NCBI GenBank assembly: GCA_016938425.1 | Contig: JAFGUR010000166.1 | Span: 1-18,343, forward strand | From: Fusobacteriaceae bacterium | GTDB lineage: Bacteria > Fusobacteriota > Fusobacteriia > Fusobacteriales > Fusobacteriaceae | DNA length: 18,343 nucleotides | Direction of reading: 5' to 3' | The notes under the pieces: model-generated | Database searches by the model: none | Seen by the model: the letters and a program-made list of their open reading frames with translations, nothing else | What the model was told of the DNA's origin: nothing | Part shown: positions 1 through 7,554 of the stretch, piece by piece | Layout of the letters: each line of letters starts with the position of its first letter | Numbering within the stretch: the stretch's first letter is position 1 | Made by a program: the position numbers and the translations under genes

Positions 1-101
1 ACAACAAAATTTTAGTTGTTGTTATATTATATAAAATATTAACTACTATTAAGAGATTCTTAGAACTCTTGATTTTATTACTCTAAACAACTATTTGATG
101 T

Positions 102-546
102 ACATTAACTTATACTTATTCTCTACATTAAGTTACACTATCTTCTTACATTAACTTACACTATAAGTCATCTTTAAGTTATACTTTAACCAACTTAGAG
201 TTATACCATATACAACATGAACTTATACCTTTCAATTTTTTTTACATTAACTTATACTTTTTTTTAACTTTCCTATTGACATTTTGTCTTTTTGGTTATA
301 TTATTAAGTGTATATTTACATTAAATTACACCTTTTTTTAATGAATTTGATAATTAATAGTATAAGTTGATGTATAAAGCCTATTATTTGGTATAATCTT
401 ATGTCAATTTTTTTATAAAAGGTATAATATGATGTAAATATAGTCTTTTAGAAAGTATAAGTTAATGTATAGTGTTAGAAAGGTATAAGTTAATGTTGAA
501 GGAAGTATAAGTTAATGTAATAACTAAATATGGTATAAGTTAAAGT
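102..546. repeat. Iteron array, probable plasmid replication origin
   Basis: About 15 copies of a 15-bp repeat, consensus ACATTAACTTATACY, lie directly upstream of the replication initiator. Eight read on the plus strand at 102, 125, 148, 171, 193, 215, 244 and 318; those at 171 and 193 are degenerate. Seven read on the minus strand, as RGTATAAGTTAATGT, starting at 359, 390, 421, 454, 482, 504 and 532. The first six left copies repeat every 22-23 bp, about two helical turns. The right copies are 22-33 bp apart. Very AT-rich DNA with no coding potential lies between the blocks, as expected for an unwinding element. Iterons beside a winged-helix initiator are the classic architecture of theta-replicating plasmids. 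The right block runs up to the rep ribosome-binding site, so it probably also mediates autoregulation. I found no clear DnaA box. Confidence 0.88.
276..304 (+). promoter_or_regulatory. Probable rep promoter inside the iteron array
   Basis: TTGACA at 276-281 is followed by a 17-bp spacer and TATTAT at 299-304. It points toward the initiator gene, between the left iterons and the right inverted block. The transcript would have a roughly 245-nt leader containing the right iterons. Binding of the initiator there could repress its own transcription. Assignment is by consensus match only. Confidence 0.5.
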
Positions 547-556
547 AGAGGGAATT

Positions 557-2344
557 ATGAGCGAAATATCAAAGGATATTGTAAAAACAGTCACTGAAGA
601 ATATTTAGATATTGACGAGTCTCTTGTGGAGCTTGAAAAAGATAAAGATATTATTAGAATGGAAATGAATATAGTTGAACTTCCTCTTTTTTCAAAAGAT
701 ACCAAAAGGAAGAAAAACCAACAAAAAACTTATTTATTTAAGCATGATAGAAGTTCTTATGTTGAGATAGAGCCTCCAGATGGCTATTCAATACCTGGAG
801 AGTTTGAAGAAAGAGTTTTTATTGCGTTAACAAAAATTATGAGAAATCATAATTATAGTAAGAGATTTTTTGTGACAGCAAACGAAATATTAGAGAGTCT
901 AGGGGTAAAAAATAAGATTTACTACACAAAATTAAAAAGTGCTATGTATACATTAGCACAAACTAATTATAGATTTAAAAATTCTCTTTATTCCAGTTCA
1001 GCTAAAGGAATTATTAATGATTTAATATTAACACATATAATGGATGTTAGAGTTATAACGAGAGAAAATGAAGAATATAAAAATCTTGATAAATTTGATG
1101 ATAGAAGAATCAAAGAAATTTATCAAATTACTTTTACAGATGATTTTTATAATAATATAATTACAACAGGATATCTGACTTTTGATAGTGAAATTCTTTT
1201 AAAAATAGAAAATAGTATAGCAAGGTCTATATATACTTTGACAGAAAAATGGAGAAATTATGAGCTTTATGTTAGAAGGCCTGTTTTTTTTCTTGCAAGA
1301 AGAATTCCTTTAAAGTGGGATAAAAGACAACTTAAAAGAACAATTGAAATTGTTGAAAAAGCATTAAATGAGTTGAAAAAATTATATTTAATCAAGGATT
1401 TTAATATAATAAAAGGTGCAAAATGGGATTTAGCAGAATTGGAAGTTTTTTATGACGAAAGTCATAATAGGGCTAAAAGAGAAACTTTTCATGCTGAGAG
1501 AATTGAGTTTAAGAATATTGAAATGCTTATAACATCTACAGAAGAAAGGCTTATTGATGCAGAGCTTAATCTTGATAAAATAATGGAGATTTTACCAGAT
1601 AGAGTTAAATATATGAAAACGATGGAAAAGTTCCTTAATGATTCTATAAAACAATATGGTTATGAATATGTTTTGAGAACATGTGAATATGTTGTATTAA
1701 AAAATCCTAGTTCATTTAAAGCATATTTAAGTAAAGCACTAAAAGAAAATTATGCAGATGAGTATATTGCAAATAAAAAAGCTAAAGATGAAAAGAAAAA
1801 TAATAAAATAAATGAAAATTACACAGAAATTGAAGAAGTTGAAGTAGCTGAAATTATTATTAGGCATTCTTTTGAAGATTTTGAAAAATTAGATATTAAA
1901 ATTCAGGATGAAATAGAAAAAATAGTTTATCAAGAATTTTTAGATGAAGCAGAAGCAAAAGATGATAAAACAATGAGAATAATTTTTGAAAAATCTAAAA
2001 AGCCTTTAATTGTTGAGTATATAAATGACAATGAATTAGATTTTGAAAGCTTTGAATTTAAAAAACCTTTAAATCAAAAAGTAGAGATAGAATTTAAAGA
2101 AGAAAAAGTGGAAAAATTATTTAAAGTAAAAGAAAGTGAAAATGAAATAATAGGGGAATATATAAGTCCTACTAAATTTATTTTAGAAGTGTCTAAAATT
2201 GCTAAAAATAAAGGTATTGAATTTTTGTTAGAAGATGTAGCTCCAATTTTTAAAACTTTTGGAGAGTTTGAAGATGAATATTTAAAAATAGAGTATGATA
2301 ATGATAGTAAAATTGGGAAAATTCAAATTAAAGGAGGATTATAG
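557..2344 (+). CDS. Plasmid replication initiator protein (RepA/RepB-type, winged helix)
   Basis: This 595-residue protein probably binds the iterons just upstream and opens the origin for theta replication. The N-terminal 300 residues resemble plasmid initiators of the replication-initiator-protein-A/Rep_3 type. A first helix-turn-helix-like segment lies around residues 104-145 (FVTANEILESLG...). A second winged-helix-like domain spans about 219-290, with an initiator-like SIARSIYTLTEKWRNYE followed by LKKLYLIKDF. The remaining ~300 residues are rich in Glu and Lys, look helical and match nothing I recognise. They make the protein roughly twice the length of ordinary Rep_3 initiators. The ATG has AGAGGGA just upstream. 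The gene is followed at once by parA, whose Shine-Dalgarno sequence lies in the last codons. The family call is firm as a plasmid initiator, but less so between the RPA and Rep_3 families. Confidence 0.82.
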   Translation: MSEISKDIVKTVTEEYLDIDESLVELEKDKDIIRMEMNIVELPLFSKDTKRKKNQQKTYLFKHDRSSYVEIEPPDGYSIPGEFEERVFIALTKIMRNHNYSKRFFVTANEILESLGVKNKIYYTKLKSAMYTLAQTNYRFKNSLYSSSAKGIINDLILTHIMDVRVITRENEEYKNLDKFDDRRIKEIYQITFTDDFYNNIITTGYLTFDSEILLKIENSIARSIYTLTEKWRNYELYVRRPVFFLARRIPLKWDKRQLKRTIEIVEKALNELKKLYLIKDFNIIKGAKWDLAELEVFYDESHNRAKRETFHAERIEFKNIEMLITSTEERLIDAELNLDKIMEILPDRVKYMKTMEKFLNDSIKQYGYEYVLRTCEYVVLKNPSSFKAYLSKALKENYADEYIANKKAKDEKKNNKINENYTEIEEVEVAEIIIRHSFEDFEKLDIKIQDEIEKIVYQEFLDEAEAKDDKTMRIIFEKSKKPLIVEYINDNELDFESFEFKKPLNQKVEIEFKEEKVEKLFKVKESENEIIGEYISPTKFILEVSKIAKNKGIEFLLEDVAPIFKTFGEFEDEYLKIEYDNDSKIGKIQIKGGL

Positions 2345-2345
2345 A

Positions 2346-3095
2346 TTGGAGATTATAAGCATATATAATTTAAAAGGTGGCGTTGGGAAAACAACTTCAA
2401 CACACAGTTTGGCAGCGGCTTTGAAAGAATTAGGAAAAAGAGTTTTAGTGATTGATATAGACCCTCAATCTAGTTTAACATTTATGATAACAGATGAAAA
2501 ATTAAAAGCGACAACAAAGGATGTTTTGTTAGAGCTTAAAAATGTAGAAGAATCAATAACAAAAGGAGAACAATTTGATTATATTGGATCTACTCTAGAA
2601 TTGACTTTATCAGAATTGGAACTTAATAATACATATAACAAGGAGTCTATTTTGAAAAATCAAATTGAAAGGTCTTTAATTCATGAAAACTATGATTTTT
2701 GCTTAATAGATTGTCCACCTAGTATGGGAATTTTCACGTTGAATGCTTTAACAGTATCAGATAGTTTAATTATACCTTGTCAATGTGAGCTTTTAAGCTT
2801 AGAAGGACTTAATGTTTTATTTCAAGCATTAAAAGTTCCAACAAAAAAATTAAATCAAAAATTGAAAGTAAAAGGGATATTACCAACACTTTTAAATACA
2901 AGAGCAGGGATATCAAAAGATGCTTATGAAATGTTAATAGAAAGTTATAATGATTATAAAATTTATAAACCTATAAGAGTAAATGCAAAATTAGGAGAAT
3001 TAGGGATTGATAAAAGAACTATATTTGAAATAGATAAAAAATCAAATGGAGCTAAAGATTATATGGAAGTAGCAAAGGAGATTTTGAATGGCTAG
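2346..3095 (+). CDS. parA: ParA/Soj-family partition ATPase
   Basis: This is a Walker-type partition ATPase that would position replicon copies on the nucleoid with a ParB-like partner. The deviant Walker A motif KGGVGKTT is at residues 10-17. It is followed by the A' region VLVIDIDPQSS and a Walker B-like FCLIDCPPS. There is no N-terminal helix-turn-helix, so it is Soj-like rather than P1-ParA-like. I place the start at TTG 2346, giving MEIISIYNLKGGVGKTT and 249 residues. An AAGGAGG at 2331-2337 sits 8 nt upstream, and the protein then begins exactly as ParA proteins normally do. An in-frame ATG at 2295 lies inside rep, has no ribosome-binding site and would add 17 unrelated residues. The gene starts 1 nt after the rep stop codon and overlaps the next gene by 8 nt, indicating one operon. 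Confidence 0.93.
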   Translation: MEIISIYNLKGGVGKTTSTHSLAAALKELGKRVLVIDIDPQSSLTFMITDEKLKATTKDVLLELKNVEESITKGEQFDYIGSTLELTLSELELNNTYNKESILKNQIERSLIHENYDFCLIDCPPSMGIFTLNALTVSDSLIIPCQCELLSLEGLNVLFQALKVPTKKLNQKLKVKGILPTLLNTRAGISKDAYEMLIESYNDYKIYKPIRVNAKLGELGIDKRTIFEIDKKSNGAKDYMEVAKEILNG

Positions 3096-3813
3096 AGAGA
3101 ATAAACTTAGAAGTTTAAGAAGGAGTGATACAGAGGAAACAACAGTTTCTGCAATGGAAAGTTATATTTCTCAGTCAATAGAAGAAGAATTACACTTTGA
3201 TTATAAAGCAATTACAGATTTAGATGAAGATGATATAAATAATTTGAAAAATTATGAAAAAGCTCTTTTGCATGAAGGGAAAAAAATAGGTCAAATTTCT
3301 TTAGAAATAGGAAAAAATCTATTAAAAGCAAGAGAAATTTTTATAAAATCTCATGATAAATCTTTTATGGATTGGTATGAGTCATTAGGACTTAATAAAG
3401 ATCAGGTAAGTATATTTATTGGAAGATTTGAGCTTTCAATAGAGTATCCAAATAATAGAGAGAAAATAGTTTCATTAAGTGATGTTGCAATAAAAGAGGT
3501 TTTAAATAAAAAAACTCCTGATGAATTAAAAGAAAAAGTTATTACAGGTGAAATAGTTACAGGAAAACAAATCAAGGAAGAGAGAAAAAATATTTCGAGA
3601 GCTCTCGAAAAAAAATCCTCATTAATTGAAGAAGCCCAAATTGTAAAACTTACAAAACCTTTAGAAGATGTTCAAAATATTCTTAGGAAAATTAAAATTA
3701 AAATAAGTGAAATAGATTCCTTTGTTTTAAATAATGATGGAATTGAGGATGAAGAATATCTTAAATTGGAAAAAATATTTAAAGTATTAAATGAAATAAA
3801 TAAAGGAAATTGA
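3088..3813 (+). CDS. Putative ParB-like centromere-binding partner of ParA
   Basis: This 241-residue protein overlaps parA by 8 nt, with AAAGGAG 7 nt before its ATG, in the position where plasmids carry the DNA-binding partition partner. It lacks the canonical ParB N-terminal motifs, so the role comes from context. Residues 1-12 are basic with a paired Arg (LRSLRR), like the arginine tails that stimulate ParA ATPase in ParB and ParG proteins. Residues ~64-116 (GKKIGQISLEIGKNLLKARE ... MDWYESLGLNKDQV) resemble the DUF3102-type helix-turn-helix region of phage and plasmid proteins. They are followed by a VITGEIVTGKQIKEER segment. The C-terminal ~60 residues look helical and could dimerise. The stop codon lies within a terminator stem. 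The partition role is likely but unproven, and a Kfr-like or regulatory protein is possible. Confidence 0.65.
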   Translation: MARENKLRSLRRSDTEETTVSAMESYISQSIEEELHFDYKAITDLDEDDINNLKNYEKALLHEGKKIGQISLEIGKNLLKAREIFIKSHDKSFMDWYESLGLNKDQVSIFIGRFELSIEYPNNREKIVSLSDVAIKEVLNKKTPDELKEKVITGEIVTGKQIKEERKNISRALEKKSSLIEEAQIVKLTKPLEDVQNILRKIKIKISEIDSFVLNNDGIEDEEYLKLEKIFKVLNEINKGN

Positions 3814-3840
3814 CTAAGAGTTAATTTCCTTTATTTATTA
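3798..3840 (+). terminator. Terminator of the rep-par operon
   Basis: A perfect 14-bp inverted repeat (AAATAAAGGAAATT at 3798-3811 and its complement at 3823-3836) with an 11-nt loop overlaps the TGA stop of the ParB-like gene. The descending arm ends in a T-rich run. It is AT-rich, so moderately strong at best, but well placed. Confidence 0.65.
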
Positions 3841-3959
3841 CTAGAAAACTATAATTTAAGAGATAGAAATAGCAGAGATTTAAATTATAAGAAAAAGAAT
3901 AAAATTACTAAAAAAAATTTATTTTGAACTTTTAGATGAAAAATACAAAAGAATTATGC

Positions 3960-4899
3960 TAATATGATTATTATAGTTCAACTTTTCTTTGACTTATGTA
4001 TCTATATTTTGTATAGCAAAAATATAGTTTAAGTAGGGTAAAAGTTTATTTGATTACGTATTTAAATTTACTTATTTCTCTATTATATTTCTTTTCTTCA
4101 GTTGCTAATTTTTTGATTCTAAAATCTAACTATTTCTAGTACTTGTATATTCTTTATTTGCTAAAATTGGAAGATCTTCTTTAAGTATTATTTCATTTAA
4201 AATTGATTCTAGATGGTTGTATCTGATTCGCTAGCTCCAAGCACTACTCCATATAAAATATAACCTTCTTTCATTTATAGAGTTATGAATTTTATATTCA
4301 TACAAATATGTGCCATACTTTTTTATCCATCTTGCTTCTTTATCATCAGAGTATATTACTGCAATTTTAGTTTCAGAAACAGTCTCTTGAGTTTTTTCTT
4401 CTCCTCTATCTTCTTTTACTAAATCATTAATTTTCCTAGGTCTTCTACTAGATAAATTTATTGATACGTCAACAATAGTTTCATTTTTTACCAAAATTTA
4501 TTTTGATTCAAGCTACCTATTAACTTTCAAAAATAATTTTTTATCTAGAATATTTTTTATTAATGAGTTTCTAAACCATGATATAGTTGAATAGTTTGGT
4601 GTATAACTTTTAATAGAAAGATTTAAAAATTTGATAAAAGAAATCCTATCATTAATAGTATTTTCTACCTTAGTATCACTTAAATTAAACCAAGTTTGAG
4701 AAAGTAGTATTTTGAAAAATAACAGTTCTAAATATGGTGGTTGACCTATCACATTAAAATCTTTTTGAAGATTTAATTTTAGTATTTTTCTAATAAAATT
4801 CCAATCGAATAATGTATTAACAATTGCCAAGAAATCATTTTTATATTTCTTTTCTATAGCTAAATCTCCAAAACCAAATTTTTTATTTTCTCTATACAT
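3960..4899 (-). pseudogene. Decayed IS5-family transposase
   Basis: This is a non-functional DDE transposase. Residues from 4899 to 4513 read as the IS5-type N-terminal domain: KFGFGDLAIEKKYKNDFLAI, GQPPYLELLFFKILLSQTWFNLSD, NDRISFIKFLNLS and STISWFRNSL. The reading then meets a TAG and a TAA but continues in the same frame with TIVDVSINLSSRRPRK and SDDKEARWIKKYGTYLYEYKIHN. After a further stop it resumes as LESILNEIILKEDLPILANKEYTS. The C-terminal part is visible in shifted frames (EEKKYNREISKFKYVI, then KYRYISQRKVEL), down to about 3960. At least four stops and several indels rule out activity. I could not define terminal inverted repeats or a target duplication, so the element boundaries are approximate. 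It sits in reverse orientation behind the partition operon. Confidence 0.85.
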
Positions 4900-5109
4900 A
4901 AATGATTATCCATTCTTATTTTATATCTTATTTGTGTATAAAATCAAAAGATTTAAAGTAATTTCAACTTAATTACCATGCAAAGATCTCATTTAAAATA
5001 TTTTTAAGTTTAAAGATAGTCATAGGAGATATTATATTAAAAAAATTGAGTGGAAGTATTTTTTCTTGATTCTTTTTTGCAGTATATATATAATTCTAAA
5101 ATTTTGATA

Positions 5110-5172
5110 TTGACAAAACTAATAAAAAAAAGTACTATATATCAAGAAGATATATCTTTTAGATATATAGTA
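5110..5172 (+). promoter_or_regulatory. padR promoter with overlapping operator
   Basis: TTGACA at 5110-5115, a 17-bp spacer and TACTAT at 5133-5138 form a promoter ending 48 nt before padR. The -10 box lies inside a perfect 11-bp inverted repeat, TACTATATATC (5133-5143) and GATATATAGTA (5162-5172). A smaller palindrome GATATATC (5149-5156) sits at its centre. A dyad from -10 into the leader fits autorepression by the PadR protein encoded just downstream. Confidence 0.68.
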
Positions 5173-5186
5173 GAAGGAGGGAAATT

Positions 5187-5738
5187 ATGGCTAGAGTAAA
5201 CAGGACAAAATATATAATATTAGGAATGCTCTATAAAAAAGAGCTCAGCGGATATAACATGAAAAATTGGATAGATAGTCAATTTAAATATTTTTGGAGC
5301 GAAAGCTACGGACAGATATATCCTATGTTAAAAAAATTGGAAGAAGAAGATCTTATTGAAAAAAAATCAGTAAGTGATATTGGAAGACAAAAAAATACAT
5401 ATATTATTACTGAAAAAGGAAGAGAAGAGTTCCGTGAATATATGATGCAATCCTGTGAAGAGGAAAAAATGAAATCAGAACTGTTACTTAAAATGGCATT
5501 TGGATACCTCATTCCAAAAGAATATAATTTGAAAAATTTAGAAGAATTTCGGAATCGAGAATTGAAAAAGAAAAAAGAATATGAAAAAATAGATAAACAC
5601 TTGATTGAGTTTGAAGAAGGAAAAGAAATATATACTTACAATAGTATGACTTTAAATATGGGGAAAAAATTGAATGAAGCGCAATTGAAATGGGTAGAGG
5701 AAAGCATAGAGACGATTAAAAATCTGCGTGATAAATAA
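5187..5738 (+). CDS. PadR-family transcriptional regulator
   Basis: This is a 183-residue PadR-type repressor. The N-terminal ~85 residues form the winged helix: ILGMLYKKELSGYNMKNWID, the family-typical WSESYGQIYPMLKKLEEEDLIEKK, and a wing ending in YIITEKGREEF. Residues ~95-180 form the long helical, coiled-coil-like C-terminal dimerisation domain common in the VirA/PadR group. The start is the ATG with AAGGAGGG 6 nt upstream. PadR proteins usually control an adjacent transporter or detoxification gene and respond to phenolics or drugs. The only candidate here is the flavoprotein downstream, now separated by a hairpin-rich inserted element. The promoter contains a strong dyad, so autorepression is likely. 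The ligand is unknown. Confidence 0.9.
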   Translation: MARVNRTKYIILGMLYKKELSGYNMKNWIDSQFKYFWSESYGQIYPMLKKLEEEDLIEKKSVSDIGRQKNTYIITEKGREEFREYMMQSCEEEKMKSELLLKMAFGYLIPKEYNLKNLEEFRNRELKKKKEYEKIDKHLIEFEEGKEIYTYNSMTLNMGKKLNEAQLKWVEESIETIKNLRDK

Positions 5739-5784
5739 AATTTTGTGTTCAGACTATTGGTTTAGTATATCAATAATTAGATGA

Positions 5785-6045
5785 TAGCTAGTTGCAAAAC
5801 TAAAAAAATATATGTACACAGTTAAAAATAATGCAAATAAGATTTTTATTGGTTTTAATGAGACTTAGGCTTTTAAGTCTTTAGTCGAATTATGGAGTGG
5901 CGAGGATATTTCCTTGCCGTGGGTTCGGGCTCTACCCCGACTCCCTATCTCTCTCTAATCTCCCCACCAAAGGTGGGGAGATTAGAGAAAAAACGTAGTT
6001 TTTTATACAAGTAAAATAAATGTGTTGGAGTTTTGCAACAAACTA
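5785..6045. mobile_element. MITE-like element with terminal inverted repeats
   Basis: A 261-bp noncoding segment is bounded by inverted repeats TAGCTAGTTGCAAAACT (5785-5801) and its near complement at 6029-6045. They match at 15 of 17 positions, with a perfect inner 11 bp. The GTTGCAAAA core recalls IS6-type ends, but I cannot assign a family. A possible duplicated AATAATT occurs at 5772-5778 and 6045-6051; in AT-rich DNA this may be chance, and it does not fit the repeat ends cleanly. The inside is far more GC-rich than the surrounding DNA and holds several strong hairpins, listed separately. It separates padR from the flavoprotein, and its right end lies 13 bp before that gene's ribosome-binding site. 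Confidence 0.55.
5861..5987 (+). ncRNA. Multi-hairpin structured segment, possible RNA
   Basis: Four stems follow one another. AGACTTA (5861-5867) pairs with TAAGTCT (5874-5880). GGCGAGGA (5899-5906) pairs with TCCTTGCC (5911-5918) around a tetraloop, with one G-U. TCGGG (5925-5929) pairs with CCCGA (5936-5940). GGAGT (5894-5898) and ACTCC (5940-5944) can close the middle two into a three-way junction, sharing one base. A perfect 16-bp hairpin with an AAA loop follows (5953-5968 with 5972-5987). This GC-rich cluster stands out strongly in AT-rich DNA. It could be transcribed RNA, or DNA hairpins of a mobile element. I do not recognise an Rfam family; it is not an FMN or cobalamin riboswitch as far as I can see. 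The strand is arbitrary. Confidence 0.35.
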
Positions 6046-6067
6046 ATAATTGAAATTAGGAGGGAAA

Positions 6068-7441
6068 ATGAAAATAACAGTTTTAAATGGAAGCCCAAAG
6101 GGAAAAGTAAGTGTAACTTATAATCATTATCTGTTTATAAAAAAACAAAATAAAGACATAGAATTTGAGGAATTTGATGTGGCTCAGCAAATTAATTCAT
6201 ATGAGAATATCAGTGAAAAAATTGAGGAGGTAATAGATTCTATAAAAAAGTCACAGGCCGTATTTTGGATAACACCAGTATATCATTTTACTGTGCCGGG
6301 ACAGTTGAAAAGGTTTATAGAATTATTATTTGAATACACAGATGCAGATTTATTTAAAGGAAAGTATGCGACTTTACTGACAACTTCAATACATTTCTAT
6401 GACAATATGGCAGAAAACTATATATGGGAAATATCTGAAGATCTTGGAATGCAATATGTAAAAGGTTTTTTGGCGGAAATGCATGATTTGTTAAAAACAA
6501 AAGAACAAAACATGCTTATACAATTTTTCAATAATTTTAAGAGAGTTTTTTTAACTGATATTAGTCAAACAAAAAGAAGTGTAAAATTAATTAAAAATAA
6601 GTTTAGATATGATTTGGAAAAAAGTGTTAGTGTAGCTAAATCAAAAGCAAAAAAAATACTAGTGATAACTGATTATACAGCCAAAGATATTAACTTAAAG
6701 AATATGATAAATAAATTTGGTAGAGAGTTAAAATATGATTTAGAAATAATAAATTTAAATGAAATAAAAATACAGGGTGGTTGTCTAGGATGTATTAAAT
6801 GTGGGTTTGCAGGTGAATGTGTCTATAATGATGATCTTATTGATATTTATAAGAATAAAATGCCGAAAGCTGATGCTATAGTAATGGCTGTAAAAGTAAA
6901 AGATAGGTATTTTACATCTGGAATAAAAATCTTTTATGATAGAAGCTTTATAAATGGACATAGACCGATGAATCAAGGGAAACATCTTGTATATCTTGTT
7001 TCAGGAGAGTTATCTCAAATAGTAAATTTAAGGGAGGAGATACAAGCTAGATCAGAAGTAAGTAAAATGAATCTGGTGGATGTAATCAGTGATGAAGTTG
7101 ATAATAGTGCAGAAATGAATGAAAGACTAAAAAATGCAGCTAAATCATTAGAATATTTTATAGAGAACAACATTACGGTACAATCAGCGTTTTATTATAT
7201 ATCAGGACAGAAGATTTTTAGAGATTTTATATATAGATCAAGGGGAATATTTAAAGCAGATCATGACTATTATAAAAAAATAGGATATTACGACTTTGCG
7301 AATAGAAATAAATTGACAGCGTTTATAGGAAATTTATTGGGAATTTTACTTATAAATAAAAAAATCAGATCAGAATTTTTAAAAAGAGTTCGTGAAGGAA
7401 TGATAATGAAACATAAAAAAGTCATTGAAAAATTAGGATAA
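6068..7441 (+). CDS. Two-domain flavoprotein: FMN-reductase fold fused to an iron-sulfur flavoprotein fold
   Basis: This 457-residue protein appears to contain two flavodoxin-like domains in tandem. The first (residues 1 to ~190) starts MKITVLNGSPKG, a typical flavin-phosphate loop, and has WITPVYHFTVPGQLKRFIE, as in NADPH-dependent FMN reductases and quinone reductases. The second begins near residue 194 (KKILVITDYTAKDINLKNMI). It carries C239-x2-C242-x2-C245-x5-C251 followed by a DD pair, the compact cysteine motif of iron-sulfur flavoproteins, where it usually binds a 4Fe-4S cluster. Cytoplasmic electron transfer to a small molecule or quinone is plausible, but the substrate is unknown. 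I chose ATG 6068 because AGGAGGG lies just before it; a TTG at 6050 would place that sequence inside the gene. It may be the PadR target. There is no signal peptide or clear membrane segment. Confidence 0.78.
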   Translation: MKITVLNGSPKGKVSVTYNHYLFIKKQNKDIEFEEFDVAQQINSYENISEKIEEVIDSIKKSQAVFWITPVYHFTVPGQLKRFIELLFEYTDADLFKGKYATLLTTSIHFYDNMAENYIWEISEDLGMQYVKGFLAEMHDLLKTKEQNMLIQFFNNFKRVFLTDISQTKRSVKLIKNKFRYDLEKSVSVAKSKAKKILVITDYTAKDINLKNMINKFGRELKYDLEIINLNEIKIQGGCLGCIKCGFAGECVYNDDLIDIYKNKMPKADAIVMAVKVKDRYFTSGIKIFYDRSFINGHRPMNQGKHLVYLVSGELSQIVNLREEIQARSEVSKMNLVDVISDEVDNSAEMNERLKNAAKSLEYFIENNITVQSAFYYISGQKIFRDFIYRSRGIFKADHDYYKKIGYYDFANRNKLTAFIGNLLGILLINKKIRSEFLKRVREGMIMKHKKVIEKLG

Positions 7442-7451
7442 ATTAATAAAA

Positions 7452-7549
7452 GACTCTCGTTTAATAATCAATACCCTTTGTCAAGGACAAAAAAGACTAG
7501 GCTAAATTCAAAAGATGATTTTTGTATTAAACAAGAGTCATCTTTTTTT
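7452..7549 (+). terminator. Inverted repeats and T-tract after the flavoprotein gene
   Basis: GACTCTCGTTTAATA (7452-7466) and its near complement (7525-7539, 14 of 15) form a long-range stem. Inside it TTTGTC-AAG-GACAAA (7477-7491) makes a short hairpin. Alternatively AAAAGATGA (7510-7518) pairs with TCATCTTTT (7538-7546), running into a T-tract. The segment follows the flavoprotein stop and abuts the IS4 remnant, so it is either a terminator or partly an element end. Confidence 0.45.
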
Positions 7550-7554
7550 AGAGT

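Noticed and set aside
1..23. Terminator of an upstream gene
   Set aside because: ACAACAA/TTGTTGT is a 7-bp stem at the very edge without a good T-tract, and the upstream context is missing.
102..546. CRISPR array
   Set aside because: The repeats are only 15 bp, occur in both orientations, have short irregular gaps without unique spacers of constant length, and no cas genes are near. They fit iterons.
2295..2345. ATG 2295 as the parA start
   Set aside because: It lies inside rep, has no ribosome-binding site and adds 17 residues unlike any ParA N-terminus. TTG 2346 has AAGGAGG 8 nt upstream.
4231..4899. Two separate small minus-strand genes
   Set aside because: Both are pieces of one IS5-type transposase in the same frame, split by stop codons.
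5894..5944. tRNA or FMN/cobalamin riboswitch
   Set aside because: No acceptor stem, anticodon arm or cloverleaf, and the conserved riboswitch core motifs are absent. Only unassigned hairpins are visible.
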